Origin: Pontibacterium granulatum
Lineage (GTDB): Bacteria > Pseudomonadota > Gammaproteobacteria > Pseudomonadales > Balneatricaceae
Direction: 5' to 3'
Assembly (NCBI RefSeq): GCF_029961155.1
Contig: NZ_JASBRH010000005.1
Location: forward strand, 124,001 to 188,000
DNA length: 64,000 bases
Positions 9,006-18,759 of this stretch are shown piece by piece. The first letter of the stretch is position 1; every line of letters begins with the position of its first letter. Both the position numbers and the translations under genes were made by a program. Below the pieces are notes generated by a model. It was not told where the DNA came from. It saw only the letters and a program-made list of their open reading frames with translations, and ran no database searches.

Positions 9006-9959
9006 TTACGTATTGGCGGTAACGGGAAGTGGTCGTCGTTTCATCCAGGCGGCAATCAGCGCCACGACAATGACCGAGAAAATAAACCGTCCGAACAGTA
9101 CTCCGCTGATGTCCGCGCCCAGCGCCATCACCAGCAGGGTGTCTTCAATCAGACTGTGGCACAGGCTCATAAAGCAGAGCGATAACACGATGTCTTTATG
9201 GGCGACGTGTCCGGCCTGAGCTTCTTTGATGATCAGCGCACCGCCGTAGGTCAGACCCAGCAGCGTACCGAACATGGTCAGTGTGGTGGCACGACCTTCG
9301 ATACCCATGATGCGCAGGACAGGTGTGATCATCTTGGATAGCAGAGTGTTGATCTTAAGGAGATCGAACAGCTTCAGTACCATCAGCAGCGCAAAGATAA
9401 TCACAAACACCCAAAACAGCGACTGAATGTTGCTCCAGGTCCAGTCACCCCAGGATGCTTTGCTGGTGTCTTCCATTTTCGGGAGCCAAGCCAGTTCCAG
9501 AGGTTGTTGTAGCCAGTTACCTGCTTTGTAGATTGCGTTAAGCAACGCGCCGTAGGCCAATGCTCCAAAGAAACGCAGTGCCGACGTGCCCCAGAAGCTG
9601 GCACCGGCTTTCTGGGCGATACGCTGTTCTACAGGCAGGGCGTGGGCGATCAGCACCATTGACCATAGAATGGTTGCGTCGGCTACGGTCAGTTGCAGGT
9701 CCGGCATCAGGCCGATGAACACCGCTGCGCCACCGTAGATATTAACCAGCAGGGCGCTTACCCAGATCAGCCCGGCTTCTTCCGGGAGGCCTACAATGTA
9801 CATCAGCGGGCTGAGCCACTGGGCAAGGCTTTCAACCAGCCCCAGATCCTGTGCGATTTTCACCGCGATCATTACCGGGACCATCACTTTCAATAATGAC
9901 CAAAATAGGTCGAACGAGTCCTTTACGACCGACCTGGCGCTTTCGATAAGCAACGACAT
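9006..9959 (-). CDS. nucleoside-recognition (Gate) domain membrane protein
   Basis: A 317-residue integral membrane protein with about eight hydrophobic segments and two Gate-domain halves. The halves show internal similarity: VEQRIAQKAGAS/ALPVE in the first, and TMFGTLLGLTYGGALIIKEA with LCHSLIEDTLLVMALGAD in the second. Gate domains occur in nucleoside transporters and in spore-maturation-like permeases, but the substrate of this family in proteobacteria is unknown. It is transcribed away from an Lrp-type regulator, sharing a 131-base promoter region, so that regulator is the likely controller; amino acids are a plausible signal (inference). Confidence 0.8.
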   Translation of the reverse strand: MSLLIESARSVVKDSFDLFWSLLKVMVPVMIAVKIAQDLGLVESLAQWLSPLMYIVGLPEEAGLIWVSALLVNIYGGAAVFIGLMPDLQLTVADATILWSMVLIAHALPVEQRIAQKAGASFWGTSALRFFGALAYGALLNAIYKAGNWLQQPLELAWLPKMEDTSKASWGDWTWSNIQSLFWVFVIIFALLMVLKLFDLLKINTLLSKMITPVLRIMGIEGRATTLTMFGTLLGLTYGGALIIKEAQAGHVAHKDIVLSLCFMSLCHSLIEDTLLVMALGADISGVLFGRFIFSVIVVALIAAWMKRRPLPVTANT

Positions 9960-10090
9960 AAAGATCTATTCCTAAGTACTTGAGCTCTATGCATATATGC
10001 TATCGAAAATGGCCTCGAATGTGTGGTCAAAAATTTTGCCGAACTGGTTTATTATTGCATTGAAGCCTGGTTAAAGGAGTAAAGATTGCA

Positions 10091-10567
10091 ATGGATGACA
10101 TCGATCGTCGAATTCTCGAAATATTGCAGCAGGATGCGTCACTTTCCAACGTGGAGCTTGCCAATAAGTTGAACCTATCGCCATCGAGCTGTTTACGTCG
10201 CGTGCAGAAGCTCAAGGCCGATGGTGTGATTATGCAGACGGTTGCCCTGGTTGATCCGGACAAGCTGGATCGGTCACTGTGCGGCATTGTCGAGGTGAGT
10301 CTGGAACGTCACGGTACCGAGGCACGCTTGGAGTTTATTGAGAAGATCCAGCAAGAGGGAGCAATCACCCAAGCGTACTCGGTGACAGGTGAGGCGGATG
10401 TAATTCTGGTGATGCACCTGAAAGATATGAAGGAGTACGCGGCGCTGTGTGACCGGATGCTGAACTACGATCCAAACGTAGTGAAGTTTCGCACCTTTTT
10501 CGCGATGGAGCAGTACAAACAAACCACCGCAATTCCAACCCACACCAACTCCGCTGAAGTGTCCTGA
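10091..10567 (+). CDS. Lrp/AsnC family transcriptional regulator
   Basis: A 158-residue feast/famine regulator. The N-terminal winged helix-turn-helix covers residues 1-60 (DDIDRRILEILQQDASLSN, then LANKLNLSPSSCLRRVQKL). The C-terminal RAM ligand-binding domain has the SVTGEADVILVMHLKDM motif. Lrp-type proteins bind amino acids as octamers or dimers. It is divergent from the Gate-domain permease gene and is the obvious candidate to regulate it. Its stop codon abuts the stop of the convergent AraC gene with no gap, so the two transcripts must overlap at their ends. Confidence 0.92.
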   Translation: MDDIDRRILEILQQDASLSNVELANKLNLSPSSCLRRVQKLKADGVIMQTVALVDPDKLDRSLCGIVEVSLERHGTEARLEFIEKIQQEGAITQAYSVTGEADVILVMHLKDMKEYAALCDRMLNYDPNVVKFRTFFAMEQYKQTTAIPTHTNSAEVS

Positions 10568-11446
10568 TCAGCGTGCGGCCATTGCCTGAACCTCTTTGGG
10601 TGGCGCACCGAAGAATCGCTTAAACTCGCGGCTGAACTGGGAAGGGCTGTTGTATCCCACCTGGTACGATGCTTCCGTTGCCTGGCTGCCGCTCAGTAGC
10701 ATGGAATGTGCCCGGTGTAGACGCAGGCTTTTCACAAACTGCATCGGTGACATCGATGTCACCTGCTTAAAGTGATCATGCAGCGTAGAACTGCTCATAC
10801 CTGCAAATCGCGCGATGGTGTCCACATCTAACGGCTGGTGGAAGTTCTCTTCGATGTAGTGCACAACCGGCGCAATGCGGTTGGCACCAGCATGGTTAGA
10901 AACACAGTTGCGCAGCATGTCGCCGTGAGGGCCTTTGAGTACCTCGTAGAAAATCTCACGCCGAATGGTGGGTGCCAATACCTTTTGATCCATCTCATTA
11001 TCAAGACAGTTCAGCAACCGTTGGAAACTACTATGTAGCGGATCGGTAATCGCGGTGGAGAGGATGATCTCATCTGCTTCCTGCAGGGGCGCTGAATTCT
11101 GCTGTTCCATATCGATCAGTAGCTGGCTGACCAGATAGCTGTCTATATCCAGGCTCAGCCCAAGATAGGGTTTGCCATCCTCAACATTAATCACCTCAGC
11201 TTCCACTGGCATGGTTACGGAGTTGATCAGGTAGTTGTCCGGGTCATAGCTGCGTTCTGCATTACCGAAGTAGATTCGTTTACCGCCCTGGGCGATCAGG
11301 CAGATCGCAGGCTGATAGATAACCGGATTACGTGGACAGGGATTGGAGGCTCGGTACAGCCTCAGCCCCGGGATTGCTGTTTCAGTAATGCCGTCCACGG
11401 GAGCGAACTGTGCGATGGTACACGCAATTTCTGAGTTGAATACCAC
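10568..11446 (-). CDS. AraC family transcriptional regulator (AraC_N type, YqhC-like)
   Basis: A 292-residue regulator with an N-terminal AraC_N ligand domain (residues 25-180; conserved PVIYQPAICLIAQGGKRIYFG) and two C-terminal helix-turn-helix motifs (residues 195-285; FAGMSSSTLHDHFKQVT and YQVGYNSPSQFSREFKRFFG). This N-domain is shared with YqhC, which responds to aldehydes in E. coli. The gene is divergent from the molybdenum hydroxylase operon, so it probably controls that operon, possibly in response to an aldehyde or aromatic substrate (inference from family and position). Confidence 0.9.
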   Translation of the reverse strand: MVFNSEIACTIAQFAPVDGITETAIPGLRLYRASNPCPRNPVIYQPAICLIAQGGKRIYFGNAERSYDPDNYLINSVTMPVEAEVINVEDGKPYLGLSLDIDSYLVSQLLIDMEQQNSAPLQEADEIILSTAITDPLHSSFQRLLNCLDNEMDQKVLAPTIRREIFYEVLKGPHGDMLRNCVSNHAGANRIAPVVHYIEENFHQPLDVDTIARFAGMSSSTLHDHFKQVTSMSPMQFVKSLRLHRAHSMLLSGSQATEASYQVGYNSPSQFSREFKRFFGAPPKEVQAMAAR

Positions 11447-11647
11447 TTAGTAACTCCGGTTATTGAATCATTTCGCAAGAGAATTATGGCACTGGACTTA
11501 CGTATTCCTCCACTCTGAAAACGCTGTTTCGGAGTTTTGTGCAAGTAGTTCGGAGGATCTCGATACCGTCTGAAAGGCATTGGAGACCATATTAAATAAA
11601 CAACATCTCTCTACAGCCATCTCGACCGAAAATAAGAGGATTCAGTC

Positions 11648-12106
11648 ATGTCCGTCACACTTAACGTGAATGGTGTTAACCATACCGTGGACGCCGATCC
11701 CGATACGCCTTTGCTTTGGGCGATCCGGAATCATATCGAATTGACCGGTACCAAATTTGGATGTGGCATGGCCCTTTGCGGTGCCTGTACGGTGCACCTG
11801 GACGGCCAGCCCGTGCGCTCCTGTTCTACGCCCATCTCTTTAGCGGTGGGCAAACAGGTCACCACTATTGAAGGTGTTCAGTCTAAGGCTGCAAAAGCGG
11901 TACAGGATGCCTGGACCGAACTGCAGGTGCCTCAGTGTGGGTACTGCCAGTCTGGTCAGATCATGTCCGCTGCAGCGCTGCTCGAATCTAACCCAAATCC
12001 AACCGATGACGAAATCGATGCAGCGATGCAGGGCAATGTATGTCGCTGTGCCACCTATGTACGTATCCGTAGCGCCATCAAAACTGCAGCTAAAGAACTG
12101 GGGTAA
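11648..12106 (+). CDS. molybdenum hydroxylase 2Fe-2S subunit (IorA-like)
   Basis: A 152-residue small subunit of a xanthine-oxidase-family enzyme, carrying two 2Fe-2S clusters. The plant-ferredoxin-type cluster has Cys residues in [18 protein letters not shown] plus a downstream Cys (VRSCST). The second, helical cluster has CGYCQSGQ and VCRCAT. It passes electrons from the Mo centre to an external acceptor. It is the first gene of a four-gene operon with the large subunit, an XdhC-like factor and a MocA-like nucleotidyltransferase. It has no signal peptide of its own. Confidence 0.93.
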   Translation: MSVTLNVNGVNHTVDADPDTPLLWAIRNHIELTGTKFGCGMALCGACTVHLDGQPVRSCSTPISLAVGKQVTTIEGVQSKAAKAVQDAWTELQVPQCGYCQSGQIMSAAALLESNPNPTDDEIDAAMQGNVCRCATYVRIRSAIKTAAKELG

Positions 12107-12111
12107 GTGTG

Positions 12112-14304
12112 ATGTTTAACCGAATGAAGAAAGAGCAGAACTCAATGCCAACCAGTCGCCGTGGTTTCCTCAAGCTGGTTGCAGGCTCCAGTGCCGGATT
12201 GGTGCTGGCAATGAATCTGCCCGGCGCCAATGCATCTGAGGAAAAAGCGCCTGTTTCGGTCAGTGATGATGGCAAATTCCAGCCCAACGCGTTTGTGAAG
12301 ATTGGTGCCGACAACAAGGTGTATGTGGCCATCAAACACCTGGAGATGGGGCAAGGGACCTACACCGGACTTGCGACTCTGGTTGCCGAAGAGTTGGATG
12401 CCAGTTGGGATCAGGTGATTTCAGAGGGCGCACCAACCGATACCGCCAAGTACAAAAACCTGTTGTGGGGTGCAATGGGCACCGGTGGTAGCTCGGCGAT
12501 CGCAAATTCCTTCGAGCAGATGCGCATGGCCGGTGCTACCGCCCGCGCCATGTTGGTCAACGCCGCCGCCGAGCAGTGGAAAGTGCCGGTTGACCAGATC
12601 ACCGTGTCTGAAGGTGTGGTTAGCCATACGGGCTCTAACCGTAGCGCTACATTCGGAGAATTAGCAGAAGCCGCCGCTCAGCAGCCTGTACCTGCCTATG
12701 AAAATCTGACGGTGAAGAAACCCGCAGACTTTAAGCTGATCGGCCGAAAGGTGTCCCGCAAAGATCTGGGTAAAACCGACGGCACCGCAATCTTTACCCA
12801 GGATATCAAGCTGGATGGAATGCTGACTGCGATGGTCGCCCATCCACCGCGCTTTGGCGCGAAACTGAAAGCCTTTGACGCCTCTCAGACGAAACAGGTT
12901 AAAGGCGTCGTTGATGTAATTGGTATTCCGTCTGGCGTTGCCGTACTGGCTAACGACTACTGGAGCGCAAAGAAAGGCCGCGATCGGCTGAAGATCGAGT
13001 GGGACGAATCCCAGGCGATGAACAAAAGCTCTGCTGAACTGATGGCTGAATATAAAGCCCTGGCGAAAACGCCGGGTGCTGTAGCGCGTAATGACGGGGA
13101 TACCGACAGCGCGCTGGCGAATGCCGCAACCGTGATCGAAGCCGACTTTGAATTCCCCTATCTGGCCCATGCCACCATGGAACCGATGAACTGCGTAGCA
13201 CAGGTGCGCGAAGACGGATGCGAGATCTGGAATGGTGAGCAGCTCAACACCGGTGACCAGGCGGTGGTTGCACAGATGTTGGGGTTCAAACCGAAGCAGG
13301 TGACGATCAACATGCTGTTTGCGGGCGGTAGTTTCGGCCGTCGCGCAAATCCGCATTCTGACTATGTGGTGGAAACGGTCAATATTGCCAAGGCCAAGCC
13401 GGGTGTGCCGGTGAAACTGGTCTGGAGCCGTGAAGATGACACCCAGGCGGGTTACTTCCGGCCGATGTACTACCACACCATCCGTGGTGGCCTGGACGCC
13501 AACGGCAACCTGATTGGCTGGGAGCAGCGTATCGTGGGTCAGTCAATCCTGACAGGTACCGCGTTTGAAGCGTTTCTGGTGAAAGACGGCATCGATGCAA
13601 CGTCTGTCGAGGGGGCTTCAACGCTGCCATACGCGATTCCGAACTTGAAAGTGGATCTGCATACCGTATCGGTGCCGGTACCGGTGCAGTGGTGGCGCTC
13701 GGTTGGTCATACCCACACGGCGTTCTCTACCGAAGTGTTTATCGATCGAGTGGCAAAAGCGACCGGAAAAGACGCCGTTGAGATGCGCTTGGAGCTGCTA
13801 AAAGGGCATCCGCGTCATCAGGGCGTGTTGAAGCTCGCGGCTGAAAAAGCGGGATGGGGGCGTACACTGCCGGAAGGTCGTGCGTTGGGTGTTGCGGTTC
13901 ACGAGTCGTTTAACAGCTATGTTGCACAGGTGGCAGAGGTGTCGCTAACACGGGCAGGGGGCTTTAAGGTCGAAAAAGTCTGGTGTGCTGTGGATTGTGG
14001 ATTCGCTGTAAATCCAGATGTGATTAAAGCACAGATGGAAGGTGGTATCGGGTATGGCCTGTCACCTGTATTGATGAGTGAAATCACTATCGATAACGGT
14101 GCTGTGCAGCAGTCCAATTTCCATGACTACCAGGTTCTGCGTATTAACGAGATGCCGGATGTTGAAGTGCATATCGTACCGTCAGCTGAAGCGCCTACCG
14201 GTGTAGGCGAGCCGGGTACGCCACCGATTGCGCCGGCAGTTGCAAATGCACTTTATGCGCTCACAGGTCAGGAGTTCAACAAACTTCCGCTGAAACTCGT
14301 TTAA
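12112..14304 (+). CDS. molybdopterin-binding large subunit, isoquinoline 1-oxidoreductase/aldehyde oxidase type (IorB-like)
   Basis: A 730-residue large subunit of the single-chain IorB class, with two aldehyde oxidase/xanthine dehydrogenase Mo-binding halves. The N-terminus carries a twin-arginine-like signal ([16 protein letters not shown]), so export of the assembled enzyme to the periplasm is likely. The active-site motif [12 protein letters not shown] places the catalytic Glu near residue 700. GTG (12109) and ATG (12112) are adjacent; ATG is chosen for better spacing to GGGG at 12100. The true substrate is unknown: the family includes isoquinoline, aldehyde and nicotinate-type hydroxylases. 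Confidence 0.92.
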   Translation: MFNRMKKEQNSMPTSRRGFLKLVAGSSAGLVLAMNLPGANASEEKAPVSVSDDGKFQPNAFVKIGADNKVYVAIKHLEMGQGTYTGLATLVAEELDASWDQVISEGAPTDTAKYKNLLWGAMGTGGSSAIANSFEQMRMAGATARAMLVNAAAEQWKVPVDQITVSEGVVSHTGSNRSATFGELAEAAAQQPVPAYENLTVKKPADFKLIGRKVSRKDLGKTDGTAIFTQDIKLDGMLTAMVAHPPRFGAKLKAFDASQTKQVKGVVDVIGIPSGVAVLANDYWSAKKGRDRLKIEWDESQAMNKSSAELMAEYKALAKTPGAVARNDGDTDSALANAATVIEADFEFPYLAHATMEPMNCVAQVREDGCEIWNGEQLNTGDQAVVAQMLGFKPKQVTINMLFAGGSFGRRANPHSDYVVETVNIAKAKPGVPVKLVWSREDDTQAGYFRPMYYHTIRGGLDANGNLIGWEQRIVGQSILTGTAFEAFLVKDGIDATSVEGASTLPYAIPNLKVDLHTVSVPVPVQWWRSVGHTHTAFSTEVFIDRVAKATGKDAVEMRLELLKGHPRHQGVLKLAAEKAGWGRTLPEGRALGVAVHESFNSYVAQVAEVSLTRAGGFKVEKVWCAVDCGFAVNPDVIKAQMEGGIGYGLSPVLMSEITIDNGAVQQSNFHDYQVLRINEMPDVEVHIVPSAEAPTGVGEPGTPPIAPAVANALYALTGQEFNKLPLKLV

Positions 14305-14371
14305 CACGCTTAACCCATTGTTCAACGATCTGCACTGGTTTGGGTGCCAATCGTTGACGGGAGACCAGAAG

Positions 14372-15400
14372 ATGGCAAATCAACTCTCAAACCTACTGGC
14401 CGAGTGGTATCCCAACCGGGATAACTGTGACTGGGTGCTGGGCACCGTCTACAAAACTGAAGGCCCGTGCTACCGCAAAGCCGGCGCGATGATGTTGTTT
14501 AACAGCGTTGGCCAGCAATTGGGCATGCTGAGCGGAGGTTGTCTGGAATCGGATATACAGCGGCATGCACGTAAAGTGATGCAAACCGGAACGCCTGTGA
14601 CGCTCTGCTACGACGGCAGCGACGAAGATGACCTGTCGTTTCAGTTGGGCATCGGCTGCGGCGGTACCGTCTATATCATGCTGATCCCCGTGCATACAGA
14701 TAACGGATACCAGCAGTTGGAATTGTTGCGTGAAGCGTTAATCAGGCGTGAACCCGGGCAGTATCTTCAGCCGATACCAATTAATCCTTGCAGTCATTCT
14801 GCGCAGTTTGTTGCTGGAACCGCATCCGGTCATCAGCAAGCCCAGGCATGGATAGAACAGAAGAAGGGAGTTGATTATCTGATCACTCCCGTATCGCCCG
14901 AACCGCATATGCTGGTGGTGGGTGGTGGTATCGATGCACGGCCGGTTGTAGCCATGGCGAAACAACTCGGCTGGCAGGTGTCTGTCTGGGATCCACGGCC
15001 GGCGAACGCACGCAAAGAGTTTTTTATGGATGCGGATCTACTGTTGCGCAATCCGGCGAATACCTTGCCGGAATTTGTGAGGCAGCAGCGGGTGGATGCA
15101 GCGGTGATTATGTCCCATAGCATTGCTCTAGATGCTGCCGCGCTTGAGCAACTTAACACGGTGTCGCTGAAGTTCATGGCGTTATTAGGGCCGGTACACC
15201 GTAAACAGCAGGTGATGGAGCGGGCCGGGATAGCCGAGTCTGATCTTCGACAACCTTTGTCAGGTCCTGCTGGCTTGGATATCGGGGGTGAACTGCCGGA
15301 AAGTATCGCGCTGTCTATTCTGTCGGAATGTCATTCGGTACTTCATAAAACCCAGGTCATTCCCGCGTCTGGGGTCATTAGACGAGAACTTGCTGCGTGA
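14372..15400 (+). CDS. XdhC/CoxI family molybdenum cofactor insertion factor
   Basis: A 342-residue XdhC-type protein. XdhC binds molybdenum cofactor, promotes its sulfuration and delivers it to hydroxylases such as the one encoded just upstream. The N-terminal XdhC_CoxI domain includes GTVYKTEGPCYRKAGAMML and SGGCLESDI. The C-terminal Rossmann-like domain has MLVVGGGIDARPVVAMA. The start at 14372 is preferred to upstream options because ACGGGAGA precedes it at proper spacing. The last four bases overlap the next start (GTGA), indicating translational coupling. Confidence 0.92.
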   Translation: MANQLSNLLAEWYPNRDNCDWVLGTVYKTEGPCYRKAGAMMLFNSVGQQLGMLSGGCLESDIQRHARKVMQTGTPVTLCYDGSDEDDLSFQLGIGCGGTVYIMLIPVHTDNGYQQLELLREALIRREPGQYLQPIPINPCSHSAQFVAGTASGHQQAQAWIEQKKGVDYLITPVSPEPHMLVVGGGIDARPVVAMAKQLGWQVSVWDPRPANARKEFFMDADLLLRNPANTLPEFVRQQRVDAAVIMSHSIALDAAALEQLNTVSLKFMALLGPVHRKQQVMERAGIAESDLRQPLSGPAGLDIGGELPESIALSILSECHSVLHKTQVIPASGVIRRELAA

Positions 15401-16014
15401 GTATCTCAAAGCTCGGTGTACTGATCATGGCCGCTGGCGAGAGCAAGCGTTTTTGTGGCTGCAAACAACTGGCTGATCTGCATGGCAAACCGCTGATCCA
15501 GAACGCATTGGACGAATCTGAGCAGCTGAATGCTGCGAAACGCATTGTGGTGACCGGACGTTGGCATCATGCTTTGGATTGTGCCAAGCAAGAGGGGGCG
15601 ATTCCCGAATGTGATCTGGTCTTTAACCCAGAGTGGAATCGAGGTCTAGGTAACTCAATCAGCTTTGGTGTGGCACAGTTGGCGGATCAATGCGACGGGA
15701 TCCTCATTTTGCTCGCGGATCAGGTCGAGATAGACGCTTCCGGGCTGCAAGCTTTGATCGACAGCTTAGGCAATCACCAGATCGCCTGCGCAAAATACAA
15801 CGGCACGCGTGGTGTTCCGGCACTGTTTCGCAAAGCGTTGTTTCCTGAATTGTTAGGCCTGACAGGTGAGAAAGGAGCAAAGCCATTGCTGTCAAATGAG
15901 CGGTTAGATGTGGTCGAACTGGAGATGCCATCAGCGGCCATCGATATCGATACCCGTGACCAGTTAACAGCACTCAATGAGAAAAGGGCCTCATCTTCCT
16001 TAGTGCGGCCCTGA
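15397..16014 (+). CDS. mocA: MocA-like molybdenum cofactor cytidylyltransferase
   Basis: A 205-residue NTP-transferase-fold protein. MocA converts Mo-molybdopterin to the cytosine dinucleotide form used by xanthine-oxidase-family enzymes such as the upstream IorAB. The nucleotide-binding start LIMAAGESKRFCGCKQL, the ILLADQVEID segment and a terminal DIDTRDQL, where family members normally read DIDTPED, are all visible. It begins with GTG overlapping the xdhC-like stop. The gene closes the operon, which thus encodes the enzyme plus its dedicated cofactor tailoring. Confidence 0.88.
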   Translation: MSISKLGVLIMAAGESKRFCGCKQLADLHGKPLIQNALDESEQLNAAKRIVVTGRWHHALDCAKQEGAIPECDLVFNPEWNRGLGNSISFGVAQLADQCDGILILLADQVEIDASGLQALIDSLGNHQIACAKYNGTRGVPALFRKALFPELLGLTGEKGAKPLLSNERLDVVELEMPSAAIDIDTRDQLTALNEKRASSSLVRP

Positions 16015-16035
16015 CGCTGTTTACGTTATCTGTCG

Positions 16036-16377
16036 CTAACCCAATTCATCGACCATCACAGCATTGGAGTAGATCAACGCGTCATCTGACTTTCGGTGAC
16101 CTTTGAGGAAAAAGTGGCCACGTTTGTCATGCTTTTTCACAAACACATGAAACTGTGCGTCAGCCAGCTCGCCACACTCATCCGGTGTTTTAAGCTCGAG
16201 TGTGGACATACTCACGGAGATGTCGGCTTGTGTTTCGTCACTGGCGGCCAAACGCTCTTCGAGAGATTCCATCTGCAAGCGGTAGTCCTCACCACCCCTG
16301 AAGCTGATTAATCCCATTGGCATTGATTTCTCAGCACCAGGAGGTTTGCACCAGGATTCGATCGTAAACGTGTTCAT
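16036..16377 (-). CDS. hypothetical protein
   Basis: A 113-residue soluble protein with a mixed alpha/beta pattern, starting at 16377 behind GGGAGAGG. I do not recognise the family. Lys/Asp/Glu are frequent in the C-terminal half (FVKKHDKRGHFFLKGHRKSDD). It lies convergent to the mocA-like gene and about 100 bases downstream of the TauE/SafE gene on the same strand, so it may be the second gene of that transcript. Confidence 0.6.
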   Translation of the reverse strand: MNTFTIESWCKPPGAEKSMPMGLISFRGGEDYRLQMESLEERLAASDETQADISVSMSTLELKTPDECGELADAQFHVFVKKHDKRGHFFLKGHRKSDDALIYSNAVMVDELG

Positions 16378-16474
16378 GGTTACCTCTCCCGTTAAAAGGA
16401 TCTTACATAACCAAGGGTAGCACTCAGGTTTGGGAGTTGCCTGAAACTTAACCAGGTGTGGCTTCACTGCAACT

Positions 16475-17218
16475 CTAGGCTGTCAGCATTAAGCTAATTC
16501 CAATCAATACGAGTAATAGAAACGCGATTCTACGCATCGTGTTATCGCTGACCGGCGGTGGCCAGCGTCGACCGGCAATCGTGGCGAAAGATACTGCAGG
16601 TACACAAAACAAGCCGATCCAAAGCATCTCTAGTGTGAGTTCACCCTGAATGCCGAGCACAATCAAACGTCCGATATTCATCATCAGGAAGATCGCCAAC
16701 AAGGAGAGACGGATGTTTTCTAAGGTAAACGGCTGACGGTAGTACTGATAGACCAGAGGTGGCCCCGCAATACTGAAAAGACCGCCCAATACACCCGCTG
16801 TTGCGCCAGCGACGCTGAACGAGAGGTTCCCGCTACGCGCTTTAAGTGGCTCCGGTTTTAGCATGATGAACACGCCACCCATGAAGATGGCCCCACCCAG
16901 AATACCTTGCAGAATACGTGCAAAGTCGCGACTCAAATACGTCAAAAGAAATACGCCCAAAATCAGTGTGGGCACAAGGCCAATCAATGCGTAGGTCAGT
17001 GCAGGGCGGTCAATCACGTCGATTTTGCCTTTTAAGGCGATAGAGCCGTTCGCAAGCATCATCAGACTAATGATGACTGAAGCAAAGGTAATCGATGTGA
17101 GGTCAAATTGGGCAACAAACCCCAGAACGATCATGCCCATACCAAAGCCGGTAACCGTTTGCGTATAGCTCCCGAGGATCATAACCAGGATAAAAAAGAT
17201 GATCTGTTCGATCGTCAT
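16475..17218 (-). CDS. TauE/SafE family permease, copy 1
   Basis: A 247-residue inner-membrane protein with about eight helices. The repeated family halves begin with QTVTGFGMGMIVLGF and GLFSIAGPPLVYQYYRQPF. TauE/SafE proteins are linked to export of sulfite, sulfoacetate or other organosulfur anions, although substrates are rarely proven. It closely resembles the permease at 23231-23977; the two share the GLFS-AGPPLVY--YRQPF segment and the RWPPP/KYPPP-NTMRR ending. AGAGGA precedes the start codon at normal spacing. Confidence 0.88.
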   Translation of the reverse strand: MTIEQIIFFILVMILGSYTQTVTGFGMGMIVLGFVAQFDLTSITFASVIISLMMLANGSIALKGKIDVIDRPALTYALIGLVPTLILGVFLLTYLSRDFARILQGILGGAIFMGGVFIMLKPEPLKARSGNLSFSVAGATAGVLGGLFSIAGPPLVYQYYRQPFTLENIRLSLLAIFLMMNIGRLIVLGIQGELTLEMLWIGLFCVPAVSFATIAGRRWPPPVSDNTMRRIAFLLLVLIGISLMLTA

Positions 17219-17717
17219 CTGATGGTCCTCTAGTAGTGGTTACTGATGGTTTATGGTTATCGTGATGCTATCGGGGTCAGATGCCGTAGCTTAGATCCAG
17301 TTAAGCTTAGTGATTGGCACCTGAGTAAAAAAGAGAGGTCCCCCCTTGGTTTTTATGAAATTGGTCTATTATGTATTTCACCTGTTTAAGCGAGCGAAAT
17401 CCTGTCCAAAAGTCTAGTTCAGGGCCAATTTAGGAATTTTTCCTATACAAAGTTTGCTTATAAGTGGCTACTTTTTATAACAGGGAATGGATAGGTAAAA
17501 TCCCTTAATGGGACCAACGGATGTGACTTTTACCGATGTTGCTGCCTTCAAGCTTTAACGAAAAACCTAAAGGCAGAGTAATTAGAATGGGCTTGCTCCA
17601 CAGCGGAGTGGCTTTTGGAAAGTAAAGGTTTGCTGAAGCGATGTTGTAGCGGCAGAACATTACTGCAACGTAGTGAGGTCGCGCGTGAGGCCAGAACGCG
17701 CGAAGGGGAGTATAAAG
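17219..17717. promoter_or_regulatory. intergenic promoter and long leader of the cold-shock gene
   Basis: About 500 bases with no credible gene. An AT-rich block at 17425-17475 holds TAGGAA-TTT-TTCCTA (17431-17445) with TATACA just after it, a possible promoter. That would give the cold-shock mRNA a leader of about 260 bases. A GCGCGT/ACGCGC stem (17681-17701) lies directly before the ribosome-binding site. Long structured leaders are typical of cspA-type genes; the transcription start here is inferred. Confidence 0.4.
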
Positions 17718-17924
17718 ATGCATACCGGCACGGTTAAGTGGTTCAACAATGCCAAAGGATTTGGATTTATCGTTTCGCCTGAATATAACGAAGATCTGTT
17801 TGCACACTATTCGAAGATTGTGGCAGACGGGTACAAGAGCTTGAAGGCAGGGCAGACCGTTCAATTCGAAACATCCGCAGGTCCTAAGGGAACGCACGCA
17901 ATTAACATTCAAACGGTAGATTGA
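17718..17924 (+). CDS. CspA-family cold-shock protein
   Basis: A 68-residue single cold-shock domain, an RNA/ssDNA-binding beta-barrel. RNP1 is KGFGFI (with the preceding TVKWFNNA) and RNP2 is LFAHYSKI, where the more usual reading is VFVHFS. Length is standard for CspA paralogues. The ATG at 17718 follows GGGGAG and begins with the family N-terminus MHTGTVKWFN; an upstream in-frame start would add an unrelated Arg-rich tail. The replacement of F/V by L and Y in RNP2 marks it as a divergent paralogue. Confidence 0.94.
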   Translation: MHTGTVKWFNNAKGFGFIVSPEYNEDLFAHYSKIVADGYKSLKAGQTVQFETSAGPKGTHAINIQTVD

Positions 17925-17973
17925 CGCCATTGTTGCTCGGCCCTGTTCGCCGGCCATATCGATTAGTCAGAAG

Positions 17974-18003
17974 CAAAAAAGCCACCCGTTGGGTGGCTTT
18001 TTT
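17974..18003. terminator. bidirectional intrinsic terminator
   Basis: AAAAAAGCCACCC and GGGTGGCTTTTTT form a perfect A/T-flanked stem with a very short loop. It sits between the convergent cold-shock and DUF3461 genes, so it can terminate both. Confidence 0.9.
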
Positions 18004-18020
18004 ATGCATGAGTGACGAGA

Positions 18021-18416
18021 TCACTCCATTTCGTTGATCTGGCGGCGAATCTCTTCGATCTTCTGGTTCATCACCTTTTCCATGTGCGCCAGATCAGACA
18101 GGAACTTCTCTTTTGGATCAACCGGATCAACTTCTTTACGGCTTGCATCCAGATTCTTCAGTTCTTCCAGAGCTGCGAGCAGCTGAGGGCTGATTTTGTC
18201 CATCTTCTCAAATGCTTTTGAGTTCTGGGCTTCCAGAGGGATACCGCGACGGCCACGTACAAATGAGAATTTTTTGCTGCGTGAAAGCAGAGAGCCTTTT
18301 GGGCGCTTGTAATAGATCTTCAGTACATCGGTGTCGCCCTGGTGGCGTACGGTGTACTTTTCGATGCTCTCAACAGATTTGACGCCCATTTTTTCCAGGG
18401 TCGGGTATTCGGACAT
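18021..18416 (-). CDS. DUF3461 family protein, copy 1
   Basis: A 131-residue soluble protein. The N-terminal half (PTLEKMGVKSVESIEKYTVRH, then LKIYYKRPKGSLL) matches DUF3461, a gammaproteobacterial family of unknown function. The C-terminal half (residues 75-130) is a charged amphipathic helix with heptad character, probably a coiled coil. A second, diverged member lies at 48839-49222. The basic patch SRSKKFSFVRGRR might contact nucleic acid, but this is only a composition-based thought. Confidence 0.85.
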   Translation of the reverse strand: MSEYPTLEKMGVKSVESIEKYTVRHQGDTDVLKIYYKRPKGSLLSRSKKFSFVRGRRGIPLEAQNSKAFEKMDKISPQLLAALEELKNLDASRKEVDPVDPKEKFLSDLAHMEKVMNQKIEEIRRQINEME

Positions 18417-18759
18417 GTTTGCGTATTCTCAGTAATGAGCACTCCATCTCAGGAGCGCCGGGCTCAAAAAATAGGTTTTGCTGGCTCCTCCTGACCTCAC
18501 ATAAAACCGGGTTACCCCTGAAGTATAGAAGAAGCGCGTTCTGTATCGCTGTGATTGCGACGATCAATCGGTGCCTAGGAACCGGATGAGCGGTTCAGTA
18601 GCGCCTGATTATTATTGTTTGAGCTGAGACAGAAGACCTGTTTCAGGGATGGGCAGGGCCCTGATTGCGACTTACTAAAAGAAACCCACCTGGGACGGAA
18701 GTGATGCTTGGTAAGCAGCTTTCGGCGGCAATACTAGGGGTATACCTTGGGACCAGAAA

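Noticed and set aside
12661-13476. Minus-strand frame of 271 codons opposite the molybdenum hydroxylase large subunit
   Set aside because: It is antisense to a clear, conserved gene and has no protein-like features.
17505-17957. Minus-strand frame of 150 codons across the cold-shock gene
   Set aside because: It is antisense to a clear CspA gene and its leader, without support.
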